From assembly GCF_031755915.1 (NCBI RefSeq), contig NC_083388.1, positions 17,882,001-17,946,000 of the forward strand: DNA of 64,000 nucleotides. Direction: 5' to 3'. The notes under the pieces are model-generated. The model was not told the DNA's origin. It searched no databases and saw nothing but the letters and a program-made list of their open reading frames with translations. Positions within the stretch are counted from its first letter, which is position 1. Each line of letters opens with the position of its first letter. This stretch comes from Ziziphus jujuba (Eukaryota > Streptophyta > Magnoliopsida > Rosales > Rhamnaceae). Positions 25,305 to 38,060 of this stretch are shown here, piece by piece. Position numbers and translations under genes: made by a program.

Positions 25305-28032
25305 ATAACCAAACCTTATATTGTACAAGCATATCTAAAACTATTTAAAAATATAACAACTTATAGATACCGTTGATGCTCACTCCTGTTTTTTGGCATG
25401 GTCACCTCCAGATTCAATACATGTGCTTATACTATAATAAAATATTTTTCAAGCTCCAGCAACTAAACCAAAAATATTAATGTGTACCAAATATATTAAA
25501 ATAATTTATACAACTATAAAATTACATAAAGTGGATATCAAACAGTCCAATTATACTATAAACCTTTAGGATTCGACATTCAAAATTGAGATTTTTCACC
25601 CAAAGGCCAATTTTATGAAATTAAACCTTCCAATGGGTTCTGTTAATATCTAACTACATAAATATAACTTCAATTTTGTCCAATTTGATTAATTTTCATC
25701 CAAACACAATCCAATTTTAGTCGGTATTAACTAATTGACCCAAAAATGAAAAATTTTTACAAAATGATGTCCAAAATTTACAAAGTTTATATCAATAGAA
25801 AGCCCAAAAGATAAGGAATACATGATATGTTCACCTCGGTCCAAAAGTGTAACCGGTGGTAGAAAAAATTATCATAAAACTTGACCAAAACTCTCATTGA
25901 TAGATCTCTCAAACCATGAGGAATTTTGATGAATGGAGCATGAAAATGGATTCTGAGAGTCCAAAAAAGGGGGGAAAGGAATATTGGTCAGGCTGAAATG
26001 GCCGAAAAATGGTCAACTGGTCAGAAAATGCCAAACAGCCACCACGGGCTTGGTTGCTTGTTTGCTACGAGGTGGGTAATGTGTGTGGCTGGTGTATGTA
26101 GATAGATGATGGCCAAAATTTGAGAAAACGACGATGAACCAATTGCGTGTTAAACAGGTTCAGGCAGACCCAGTTTGGACCCGTGGATTTGGAAAGAGAT
26201 TTGTTGAGTTTGGAAGATAAAATAGATATTTTAAGATTTGTTCCCTGTTAGGCACACCTTTTTTTAACATTTATTTAGAGTTTAGGATTACTAACAGACA
26301 AAAATTTATAATTAATTTGAGTATTGATATAAAACTGATGTTAAAGAGTTTGCAGAACCATAACTTTTTATTCGTAATTCAAAATTTAGCATTCTAACAA
26401 TCTATAAACTCGTATCAACGTGCTCGACGCAATGGTACTGATCAAACTAAAATTTGATCCTATAAAAAGTCAAATATGGGATCCACAAACTATCTAGTTG
26501 GTCAAAATCAATCAAAATTTTAAAATTTCAGGTATTTTTTAGGATGGGATGTTACATCCATCTTTGAGGACTCATAATTCTTACAACCAAAATTCTATTT
26601 ATTCCACAAAAAAGGAAAAAAGTATTATCTTTACCGGACTTTGTTTGTGAATATTCTATTTAGTTTAATTAATTATATCATGCTATGATTGTATCTCTCC
26701 AAAATAAAAATTGAAAACAATTTACACTATTTTATAATGTGTGCCCCTTGAAAATTTTTTGAAATCCACTACGATATATATTATATGAACCCAAAGAAGA
26801 GTTAGTTACAGCAATAATTAGATATTCAAATTTGATTATTCACAAAATTTGGAAATTACTAAAATGAACATGGCATATATAAGTTTTTTTTTTTTAAAAT
26901 ACAATAATTTATATGTAATTATGTTATGATATTTTTATACTAAAATTAAATATTATATAATAAATTATCAATAATTTTTGTACTTTTTATTAGAATTTTT
27001 ATTTTGAGTTGTTATTATAATATTTTAATTTGAATATGATTACTTGATAGAATAAAAGATAAATATAATATTATATTATATTAATTAATTAAGGATATTT
27101 TAAGCATTTAAATTTATTTATTTTGATTATAAAAAAATTGAATTTTTAAAATCATACTAGAATCTGATTCTAAAAGTTACTATATAGCTATCAAACTTCA
27201 CAAATAATCAACCTTGTTATATTTTTATCAAACATCTAAGTGCTTAAAATATTTTTGACAATAATTCTAAAACTCTTAAAATTATTACCAAACTAAGCCT
27301 AAATAGGGGTGATGTAGAATGAGCTAGACAACAAGCAGATTGCACGGGTGCGTGATGACTAGATTTTTTATTTTTATTTTTTTGCAATTTATATAACATA
27401 TAAATATATATCGAGTTGACAAAATATATTTGGTATATGATTTGAATTTTAAGAAAAAGGAATGTTTGAGTTGGTCCCTATGGTTGAGAGGAGAATTTCT
27501 TTGAAAATTTTGAATTCAAAATTGGTGTTGAAGTTATAGAGTTAGGAAGACACCGCCAAAAGGGAAGTAAGGAAGAGGGAATAATATGGAATGGAATGGA
27601 AGAAAGTCTTATACGGTTGGCAATTTCATGCCACATCATATCTAATGTGGTGCTTAGATGTCAAAGTATGTCCTTTATATAAAATAAAATAAAAATAATA
27701 CACAAAAGGACTTATTTGACACTTTATCAGAGTACAGGGATTTAATTGCCAAAATATAAAATGTACGGACTAAATTGACACTACCCCAAAGGTATAGGTT
27801 TTCTTTTTTTGGTCTCTCTCTCTCTCTTCTTTTTTTTTTCAAATTATATGTAGTTTGTTTAGTTTAATAATTTGGTTATTAGACTTTCTATAAATTATAA
27901 ATGTAAGGGAAAAAAAAATCGATTACAACCCCTCAAGCTTGTCATAATTCAAATTTAGTTTCCAATTTTTAGACATGTAATCATTGCCGTTTATGCATCA
28001 TTTAATGCATGTCACCCTCTCTCCTATGTGCC

Positions 28033-28051
28033 AACTCAAATTACTTTTATA
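28033..28051 (+). repeat. LINE target-site duplication, left copy
   Basis: AACTCAAATTACTTTTATA. The same 19 bases occur at 34021-34039, directly after the LINE poly(A) tail. This fixes the insertion site and the element's 5' end. Confidence 0.92.
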
Positions 28052-28224
28052 ACACACCTTATAGTTGACAAAAGCCGATATTCAATCGTCGCATTTTCCA
28101 TGGAGATCTAAGTAGATCTGCCATCCTTTTCCTCCCAGGGACGCTTCGATCTCCTTATCTATTTGTCTGGTGTCTTTTCTGAATGTGCTTTCCCTCTTCA
28201 TAGTTGATACAGATCCAGTTTCAA

Positions 28225-28905
28225 ATGGATCAGAAACAGACTCTCGTCATCCTTTTAGACGAATCGCTCAAATCCCTTTCACTCATTTCCAATCCAAACT
28301 CAGAAGAACAGGTGAACAATAGAGTCTTGGTGGGGAAAGCCCTAACCACCAGAAACTTCCGCAGGTTCACAATCAATGAAATTGCTTTAAAAACTTGGAA
28401 TTTGAAGGGTAAGGTTCGCATCGAAAAACTTGAGGAAAATGTCTTCAAATTTTCCTTCGAATCTTCAGAAGACAAAGAGAGGATTTTCAAGAATCGACCA
28501 TGGTCCTTCAATGGTGCTCATTTTGTCCTTAAAGAATGGCCAGGGTCCTTAACTCTTTTTGAGATTTCCTTTCGACTCTCCACCTTCACAGTCCAAATAC
28601 ATGGCATCCCTCCCATGTACCTCCATGAGGATACCACACTTTTGATTGGTGAACGGCTGGGCAATGTTTCGAAGGAGTCAGTTAACAAGAAAAGCATAGT
28701 GGCACAAAGATACCTCCGCCTCAGGATTGATATAGACGTGGACAACCCAATCCCAGTAGGTTTCTTTCTGGAAAGACCTGTAGGTGCAGACCCCTGAATT
28801 CAATTTAAGTTTGAATAGCTTAGTGATTTTTGCTATAAATGTGGACGACTCTCTCACACCACTGGCAAGTGCTCATTCGGCTCTCCAGCAACAATCACAT
28901 CGGCG
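28225..28905 (+). pseudogene. LINE ORF1 (DUF4283 plus zinc knuckle), disrupted
   Basis: The frame starts at ATG 28225 (MDQKQTLVILLDESLKSL) and is open to TGA at 28795-28797. The DUF4283-type RNA-binding region is recognisable (FSFESSEDKERIFKNRPWSF, VQIHGIPPMYL). The same frame continues after the stop through a second stop (TAG) into a CCHC knuckle at 28831-28872, CYKCGRLSHTTGKC (CX2CX4HX4C). Related ORF1 proteins read W and a basic residue at the two stop positions, so both are probably point nonsense mutations. The remainder towards ORF2 is broken between frames (for example a piece at 29371-29628). Confidence 0.82.
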
Positions 28906-29944
28906 ACCGATTCGAAGGCCCTACTCTATGGTCCCTGGCTAAGATCAGAGATGCAGGGAAACATGCGGTTTAACAAACCCCGGTTGGTGTCAATGAACCA
29001 TGCCAGCTAAGCAACAATTTCAGATCTGTGAATTCAAAAGGTGTTGTGGTTCCCAACAAGCTCAGGCTAAAGAACACTCTACACCAACATTTTTCAGAAC
29101 TCGAGGAAAATGGAAAGAGCAGCAGCAGCCAGAGCTGAAATAAGCAGAAAGAAGATTATGACAAGGTTAGAGCCTTGTGCCCTGGATTAGAAGCTCTGAG
29201 TCTTACTCTGAGAAACCTAGAGCTAAAGAAGGAAAAAGAGTTACAAGCAGCAGTATTCCATAAGATTAAAAAACCTTGTTTTAGTGTTATGGGCCTTAGT
29301 GATTGGGCTGCTAATTTTTTACAAGTAATTGCCTTGTGCAAAAGAGAAGATAAAAGAAGTATAGGCCCAATTGTCTCAGACTTTTGAAGCCTTTGGAATG
29401 AACCCTTTGTCTTCAAAAAAGGTCTCAGGTGTCAAAATAATTCAGGAAGAAACAGAAGCCTCAGTTAAAGCTTGTAAGCGACCACCTCCCTATTCTCCAT
29501 CTGGACCCTTAAGAAGCTATTTGAGAATTGCAGAACCCATAAGTGAACGAATTATTGAAGACAGACATATCCAAACAACATCCCCGAAGCAGGAGATATG
29601 GGAAGACATTAATGATTCTGCACCTTAGACATACAAGAGAGCGAGCTCTTTGGAGTCTGTCAGGGCAGGAAGGGATGAGTTGGCTCCCATTTATGAAGAG
29701 GTTACAATTCAAACTCAGAGTGAGGAAGGCAGGGATGGTCATGCCACACCGAGGACTTGGAAAAAACACCCCAGCCCAGAACGAGGTCGACGCACATGGT
29801 CTTGGAAAAGAGAAGCGCGACGAAGGACTAGGCATCCCTAAGAACCAAGCCAATCCAGGATAGGAGCCTCAAGCTCTTCCTCTAAAAGACAATTGGATTT
29901 TCAGTAGGCCGAGGAGACGGGCCTAAACAAGCCCCCCCACGGCC

Positions 29945-32900
29945 ATGAAGATACTTTTGTGTAATTGTCGGGGCTTGGATCATCCAGAGGTAATTCAAGT
30001 GTCAAAAACCATGTAAGAATTTCCAACCCTTCTTGTGCTTTTCTGTGTGAAGCTAAAGGTGGCAGGAAACTTTTGGAAAAGGTCGGTGGAATTTTAGGTT
30101 TCCTTAATGCTGAAATAATTGAGGCTAAAGGCTCTGCTGGGGGTCTCTGCCTCATGTGGTCAGGTGATTCTAATTTAAAGATTGCCTAGAGTAATGAGAG
30201 AATTATTTGTGGAGATGTATGTGATGCTGAAGGCAAATCTTTATGGCAATTAGTAGCGTGTCACGGAACACCTTACAACAGAGAAAAGAAAATTTTCTGG
30301 AATATGATGAAGGACTGCTTATTAGATTTGAATAGACCTTGGCTCTTATTCGGCCACCTGAATGAGATCATTGATAGCTTTGAAAAGTTTGGGGCCGTAA
30401 TATCTGGAGAAGAAAACTTCACTTGAAAGATTTTATTCAAGATGTGGCCGAAGTGGACTTAGGCTTCATTGGAGGGCATTATACTTGGGATAATTGACAG
30501 AGTGGGCAGGCTTTAATCAAAGAAAGGCTAGATAGAGCCATTGCGAGCAGAGACTGGCGAGATAACAACCCTTTGACAGTAGTGGAACACCTACCCTTCG
30601 AAGAATCCGAGCACTATCCCCTTCTAATTCGGCCGGAAGGAAAAGAAAACAACAGAAAAAGGCCTTTCAAATTTTTAAAGGCTTGGATCACTGATAAATC
30701 AAGTTCATATGTCGTGGATAAAGTTTGGAACGCAGATTGTGGGTTAGGGATGGATCACAATAAACTTAAGAGAAGCCTATCGGAGACCTCAAAAGCCTTA
30801 AGAATTTGGAACAAATAGGTTTTTGGTTTTGCAAACATAAAGATTTAGGAGCTGGAAGCAAACTTGAAGTTAATTCAACAAGAGGATTCCAAAGATGTGG
30901 CTAAGGAGTCTTACATTCTGGACCAATTAAGAGTGCATCGTGAAAGGTAGGAATCCATCCTTTGGCAGAAATCGATAGACGTTTGGTTAAAAGAAGGCAA
31001 TAAGAATTCCAAATTCTTTTATTCCAGCCTGCTTATTCGAAGGAAACAGAACAGTATCAATGCCATTAAGGAGGAGCAGAATTGGATATATGACTTTGAA
31101 CAAATAGGCATGTACTTCATGAATCAGTTCAAAGAGTTGTACAAATCAGATTTCCCGAGGATCCCAGAAGAGGTTAATTTATTGGGCGAAAATTACATCA
31201 CTAGGCAAGACAATCTGGATCTCATTAGAATCCCCACAGCTGAGGAAATCAAAGATGCTATTTGGAGCCTCCACACTCTAAAGAGCCCTGGTCCGGAAGG
31301 ATTTTCGGGTATTTTTTGAGGAGCTACTGGAAAACAATGCAGGACAGGATTGTTAAGTTCACGCAGGAATGCTTCAGCTTCAAAAGAATCCCCTTCTCGC
31401 CTAATGAAACCTTCATCGTCTTAATCCCTAAAACAAATCAACCATAGAACTTCAACCATTTCTGACCGATTAGCATGTGCAATTTTGTCTACAAGATCGT
31501 GGCAAAAATTCTGGCAACAAGACTCAATTATCTTATGAATAGGATCATCTCACCTAATCAAGGTGCTTTCGTCAAAGGTCGATGGATCGCGGAAAATACT
31601 GTCATTGCACATGAAGTAGCCTATAAAATTCGAACTCATAAAGGGAAGAAAGGATTGATGTTAATCAAAATCGACCTGAAGAAGGCCTATGATAGATTAG
31701 AATGGAGCTTTATTGACAAGGCCCTTGAGGTGTGGGGATTTTCTCAGGACTTCCGATGGCTGATTCAAAGCTGCATTAGCTTGGTCAGCTTTTCTTTGTT
31801 GCTGAATGGAAGCAAATGCGGGTCCTTTAAGCTCAAGAGAGGCCTCCGAGAAGGAGACCCGCTGTCGCCACTGTTGTTCATCTTGAGTTCAAAGTTTCTA
31901 ACTCGATTACTATCAAGAGAGGAGGATTAAAGAAGGATTCATAGCATTAAGATTGCCTGACTAGATATTGTAGCTGGACCGTTCAGCAGATCAGTTTTGA
32001 AAAATTGAATATCCTCTTCTCTAAGGGCACTCCAAGGAAAGTCAGGAAAGTGATCAAAGATACCTTAAGGTTTAAAGATATGGGAAATAACGTAGTCTAT
32101 CTAGGAAACTCTCTAGTCATGGGAAGGAACAAGTCCAAGGAGTTTTTCAAGTTTAAAGACAAAGTCAGAAGCAGACTGGAAGGTTGGAACAGACATCTTC
32201 TTTCCAAAGCGGGCAAAGCTACTCTCATTAAGTCCATCGTTCAAGCCATTCCTACATATACAATGTCTACACACCTCCTCATTTTCGGAATTTGTGAGGA
32301 TCTAGATAGGCTAGTGCGTAAATTCTGGTGGGAAACCAATCCCAAGGCTCAGGTTACTTGGCTCTGAAAGCATGGAAAGACATATGCAAGCCAAAGGATT
32401 TGGGAGGGCTGGGCTTTAGAAGGTTCAGGGACATGAATTTGGCTCTTATCGCTAAACTCCATTGGAAGATAGCTTGTGGAGAAGCTTGTTTATGGACCAG
32501 GCTGCTTAGGGCCAAATACCTCTCTAACTCAAATTTCTTTGGATATACCCTGAAGACAGGAACTTCTAATGTTTGGAGAGGGATTGTTAAATCTAGACAG
32601 ATTCTTCGCAGAGCCTTTTACTTTCGGTTGGGTAATGGTTCCTCTATTGATCCTTGGACAGACCCTTGGCTTCCTGGTCTCCCTAATAAGGTCCCCACAG
32701 CAAAGGAGGGCTCAGATGCTTCAACCTGGCGCAGGGTTTTTGCACTATGGGATGAGAATTCTCATGCATGGAATGAAAGGTTAATCCGCAGCCTTTGTAA
32801 TTCGGAATCGGTAGAATTCATCTGTCAGCAAGAGATGTCACCTTTTCAGTGTGAAGATAAGCTTATCTGGCAGGGGAATAAGGAAGGCACTTTCTCTGTT

Positions 32901-33950
32901 AAGAGCTGTTTTGAATTTTTGTTTGAATATGACAGGTAAAGAGAAGACAATGGAAAATGGCGGAAACTCTGGAAGCTTAAAATTCATGAGAGGCTGAAAA
33001 TCTTTATTTAGAGAGCGCTTGCGAATGTTATTCCTACCCGAGAGGTTCTTTTTAACAAATTTGGCAAGGGTGAGCAATAATGCATTTTTTGCGATGCGGA
33101 AGTCGAATCGGCTTTCCACATCTTCAAAGAATGCCATTGTATCAGAAGGATAGCTTTTTTCCAACAAATGGGGATGTATGATAGAGAATTGGGAGGTGTC
33201 TAATGTTGAAAGCTGGTGGATCTTTGTCTTAACCCAAGACCCGGAATCTACCCCCAAAACATGGAGGGAGGGAATTTCACCATCTTTCTTTCCACACTTT
33301 TATACTATGCTTGGAAATGCAGGAACAAGAAGATCTTCTCCAATGTTTCTCCTAATTTGGATGTGATCATTCGTTTCAACTGTCTTGTGGAAGATTTCTT
33401 AGCTTCAAAGGCTTCAGTCAAGGAAGGCACTCCAAAGCCTACAGAATACTGGAAGGCCCCCCCTGAAGGATGGAGAAAAATCAATGTTGATGCTGCCTTT
33501 GTCAATGGCAATGCAGGCCTAGCATTTGTAGTAAGGGACAGCAACGGACACATCATACAAGTTGGTTCGAAGAAGGAGTTTTGTACCTCTCCTGAGGAAG
33601 CAGAAATTAAGGCACTAGTTTGGTCAACTAAGGAGGTTGCAAATTTGAAGTGGGATAATATTTTTTGGTCCTCAGATTCGACCTCGGCAGTCAATGAGAT
33701 CAACCACGAGAACAACCCCCCTTCCTAGTCATCCAGATATGACCTCCCTTTTCTCAGACACCTCTTCTCTTCTTTTAACTGGCTTATCTTTTGGAACTCT
33801 AGGAATTCTAATAGGCTGGCAGATTTGTTAGCCAAGAAAGCCCTTCATGAAAACTTTTTGTTTGATGTTGGTAGTGATCTAGCTTCCCTCTCTTGTGATA
33901 TTTTGAATATCCAAGCTCTTGACATGCTTGGATGTGGTGTTTCTTTGTAA
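29945..33950 (+). pseudogene. LINE ORF2 (endonuclease, reverse transcriptase, RNase H), disrupted
   Basis: It begins MKILLCNCRGLD, the usual start of a plant LINE AP-type endonuclease, and meets a stop within about 25 codons. Endonuclease fragments continue (LLFGHLNEI in place of FGDFNEI; GGHYTWDN; EHYPLLI in place of SDHCPLL). Reverse-transcriptase blocks are readable at 31110-32370: SPGPEGFSG, FIVLIPKT, NQGAFVKGRWIAENT, LMLIKIDLKKAYDRLEW, LREGDPLSPLLFIL, YLGNSLVMGRNKSKEF. The block that should hold the FADD or YADD catalytic motif is missing near 31930-31985. A zf-RVT segment follows (about 32945-33190, with CIFCDAEVESAFHIFKEC), then an RNase H domain (about 33460-33900, starting WRKINVDAAFVNGNAG). 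The pieces are in different frames. Confidence 0.85.
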
Positions 33951-34020
33951 TTCCTCCTTTTTGTGGAGGCTTTTTGGCGGTTTTCGCAATACACCTCGTT
34001 TTCTATAAAATAAAAAAAAA

Positions 34021-34039
34021 AACTCAAATTACTTTTATA
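34021..34039 (+). repeat. LINE target-site duplication, right copy
   Basis: Identical over 19 bases to 28033-28051 and directly follows the A-rich tail. Confidence 0.92.
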
Positions 34040-36919
34040 TCTTTAATAAAAAAATTAGATTATCTTTAAATTCCAATGTTTCTACTATTTATTTATTTTA
34101 GTTAAAAATTATAGAAACTTTTTAGGATTAAACTTAAAAAGTAAATGATTTTTTTAAAATTCTTTTGTTAGTTATATTCATTTAATATGATTTTTAAACT
34201 ATGGAAAAATGACAATGATTTTTAAAATAATTTTTTAAACGAATATCTAACTAAAGTTAAAAATAATAATAAGTGTTTAAAAAAAAGTAATAATATATAT
34301 AAAACGGAAAAAATTATATAAAAATTATTATTTTATAATTTTACTCCTATATATATATAATATAATTTTTTTCCCTCTCACTTGCTATCTAATGTTACAT
34401 TTTCTCACTTGTTATATATTATTAATTAATTTGAAACTTTTAATTAATGTGATTTAAACTATTTATTAATTTTTATTTTTATTTTTGGCCAAATGTTAAT
34501 TTTAATTAGATAAGCTAGAAAAAAAAAATTAACAAACCTTTTCACTTTTGACAAATTTTTTTTCTAATTTATTTTACAACCAACAGTTAAACATAAATTC
34601 TTCATTGTATGTATTATTTTTATTTAAACTTGTGTTCAATTTAAATAATTAAAAATAAAATTTAAAAACAATTAATAAAATAAAATAATCACTTAACTAA
34701 AAACAACTATTAAATTATAAAATTATAAATTATTGCGATATCTATCTTTCACCGTAAATAATTTTTATTAATTATCTTAACCCACAAATCAAATTTTCAC
34801 TTCTTCATCTTTATCCTCTCTATTCTTTAGCCCAAAAAGAAATGTATATGTATATTTTTATAAGTCAATTGATCAGATGAATGCCATGAAAAATAAAAAT
34901 TAATATGCATGTTCTAATTGTACCAAAAATAATAAAGAAAAAAAACTATAAATTTTAATTTTACATTAAAACAGCATAAATTAATTACACATAAATGAAG
35001 TCGTCTGTGGGGGGTCTCTCCACCGGCAAAATGATTATATTTATTTTTTTTTTTTTTTTTTTACCCGAGAGAGAGAAAGGGAGAGCGGGAAAGAGAGCGG
35101 GAATTTAGAAAAAAGAGTAAAAAAAAAATTTCTCCTCTTTAATTTTGTTTTTGAGATTTTATTTTAAATTTATTTAATTTTTAAGCTGCAATTACACTTT
35201 TACCTATTAACTGTTAATTTTAACATAATCTTATTATCGGCAGAGATTGTAAATGGAATGTTTGAAAGTTAAAGGGGTTCAAATTAAATAAAAACAAACC
35301 CATAAACTGCAATTAAAATTAACAAAAAATATATATAAATAGAAAATAAAACACAATTTAAAATTGTATTAGTTTTAAAATTTTTTCTTACTTAATATTT
35401 TTGACTATTTAGCATATTTAACAAATTATAATTGCTGATAATAAACATTAATAAACCATTAAAATAAGAAAAATACACGTAATATAAAAGATAAAGGAAA
35501 AATACAAAAATAAAAAATAAAAATTGAATTTGTTATCAAATAAGATTTAACATCTATAAAATTGAATGCTTTAAGAATTTAGTATATAATTTCATATAAG
35601 AAGAAAAAGTGATTATAAGTAAAATAATAAGGATACATTTAGTATGTAAAATAAATATAAAAATGGAATGGTTATTCTATAGGATTAAGTATTCATATAT
35701 TTCATGGTAATTTGTATTCTTTCATTTTAAAAAATAATTATTCCTTTCAAAATTCTCACGATATTTATTAATTTTTAAAAATAAACATACTTATCATATT
35801 TAAAATATATTTAAATCTAAATTGATTATTTTGTGCTAAAAATGCATAAATAACTATAAAATTTGACTTTTAATTAATTTTGAACAAATTTAATATTTAT
35901 ATTTACAAAGACTAAATATTGAATTTAGTTCAATATACTAACTAAACATATCAATAAAAATAAATATTCTAATTTTTTTTAATTTTTAAAAATATATTGC
36001 TATTTCGTCAAAAATAATTAGTCTGTATATCAAATATGATCTAAATGTTTATTAAAAAAAAAAAAAAACTAGAGACCACAAATAAAAATAAAAAAATTGT
36101 TGTTAATTTTTTAAAAAATTTACTTTTTATACACAAATAATTTTTTAATAAAAAATATATTTTTAATTTTAAAAAGTATCCTTTGAAATGACCTAAGTAT
36201 GTTCATGCCACAAAAGCTAAACGTATTTTTGACAATATAATTAAGAAAAAAATTGTCTATCCAAAACAAAATAATACTACCTTATCAATTGTTTATTTGT
36301 TTTTTTTTCGTTTTAATCAATTTGTTAGATACCAATTTTTAAGCCAATTGAAAAATATGACCTTAAAAGTATTATCTACGTTCATCTATACATATTGTCA
36401 TCTATAAATTGATGTCTACATGCAATCATTTACCAAACAACACAAAAAAAAAAAAAAAAAATTGAGAAAAATTAAGAAATTGATTTCGTCAATATATCTC
36501 AGTCATTTTCTATTGACAGTTTCTCATGAAAAATGTAGCTGTACAAATGATTCATCAGACAATAATTTTCCTGCAAGTCTCGATCAAATTCTTATCCAAA
36601 AAGACAAACCCATAAACAATTGGACAAGCGCATAAATTGGATTGGACATCAAGTTTAGGATATTGTATTCATAAGTTTCTATTTGTATAATATTTAATAT
36701 TAATAAAATAACAACATGAATTAGGTGGGGCTTTACAAATCAAAATCTCCATCCACGAATGATTTTTTTTCCTTCAAAAGGGATGACCTCAATGTATTTA
36801 CGGGGCTGAATCATAGTTTTGTTGTTGTTTTTGTTGTTGTTTTTTTTTTTTTTTTTTTTGGTTTAATGAATGGTTGAATCATAGTTTTCTTCTAAAGTTA
36901 CCTACCAAAAAGGATATCC

Positions 36920-38060
36920 AAATCAAGATTTCAAAAATCGAGAATTTCCATGATATTTCTGTTTTTTGTAAAGTGGATAAGAAATTTAGATTCAAATAGA
37001 AACGGATAAAATTTTCAAAATTTCTATTAAAATTTTTGATATTTCCATAAAATTTCTATTTAAATTTCCGTCAAATATTCATATTAATTTTTTTATAATT
37101 TTGTTAACAAATCTATAATTTTCATAAAAATTTTCAAAATTTTCATGAAATTTCTATGGAAATTTCTATTAAATTTATTTTTTAAAATTTTTTATCAAAA
37201 ATTAATAAATATTATTGATATTTAACTTTCTACTTATCCATTATTTTTACGATAATAAATTTAATAGTTCCATAAATATTCGTATATATAAATTATAATG
37301 TAGACAAAAATATAAAAATACATGTGAAATAAATGATAAATATTATAAAGTATATAAATATTATAAATATGTACAGGAAATATATATTTTATACAAATAT
37401 AGCTAAATGAATTAATGGAATGTCATAGTAATAACTCATGGATATCGTTTCAAATTCAACATTAGAAGATAATGATTTTGCATACAGTCAATCAATATCA
37501 TATAATGATTATCAACTAGAATAACCACATTTAATATAAAATCCATATGATTATATATTAACAATTATATACAAAATTATCAAGGAGATACAATTTTTAA
37601 TAATTAATTTCTATATTTCACAATTCAAAATAAAAATGAGGAAGAAATAAACAATTTTTAACCATCCAAAAGTTCTATGTGGTATTGAGTTGACATTTTA
37701 TGAAATATAATATAATTGTAATAATTATTTTATATATCTTAATTAATAAATATTTTTATCAAATATGTATTTTTTGCATTTTTTTAATGACAATATTATA
37801 TTTATAACCATTAACATTTACTATATATTAATTGTTTAAGAGAAATATAAAATTCATTCAATATTTTAGGAATTTTTTTAGTCAATTTGATAATTAATTG
37901 ATTAAATAAGCTAATTTTAAAATTTCAATAAAATTTTTACTTTTTAAAATCAATTTCCATAATTTTTTATAAATTTTTATTGGTATTCAATAATTTTTTT
38001 ATATTTCCAGAAATATTTTCATATTTTTAACTTTCAATATTTCCGTCAATACCGATTATC
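36920..38060. repeat. Cluster of short TATTTCC/AAATTTC motifs flanking an AT-rich core
   Basis: Variants of ATTTCCAT, AAATTTCTAT and ATTTCCGTCAA recur densely at 36940-37190 and again at 37900-38050, with about 700 bases of plain AT-rich sequence between. This layout resembles subterminal motif arrays of a non-autonomous DNA transposon. I cannot define terminal inverted repeats or a target-site duplication. Confidence 0.3.

Larger units (their letters stand above)
24100..26556 (-). mobile_element. Probable LTR-type retrotransposon relic (left boundary not defined)
   Basis: On the minus strand the sequence begins at 26556 with TGTAACATCCCATCC, a start typical of many plant gypsy-type LTRs (TG...CA ends). 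Further along that strand a three-copy ~62-bp repeat lies at 24592-24775, as often seen in U3 regions. No gag or pol frame is present, so this could be a solo LTR or a non-autonomous element. I could not find the other end or a target-site duplication, and the left coordinate is approximate. Confidence 0.35.
17323..28032. other. Large intergenic region with repeat relics
   Basis: This runs from the pseudokinase 5' end to the LINE. It begins with the pseudokinase promoter region, then AT-rich sequence with many simple repeats, a degenerate three-copy repeat (22.3-23.3 kb) and an LTR-like zone (about 24.1-26.6 kb). No open frame encodes a recognisable host or transposon protein. Confidence 0.55.
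28052..34020 (+). mobile_element. Full-length but defective L1-type LINE retrotransposon
   Basis: A non-LTR element of about 5969 bp, on the plus strand. Order: a 5' leader (28052-28224); ORF1 with a DUF4283-type domain and a CCHC zinc knuckle; ORF2 with endonuclease, reverse transcriptase, zf-RVT and plant-type RNase H regions; a short 3' UTR; and an A-rich tail (about 34005-34020). It has a perfect 19-bp target-site duplication and no LTRs, as expected for target-primed reverse transcription. Both ORFs carry stops and frameshifts, and the reverse transcriptase has a deletion, so the copy cannot move by itself. The intact duplication suggests it is not ancient, although several mutations have accumulated. 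Confidence 0.9.
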
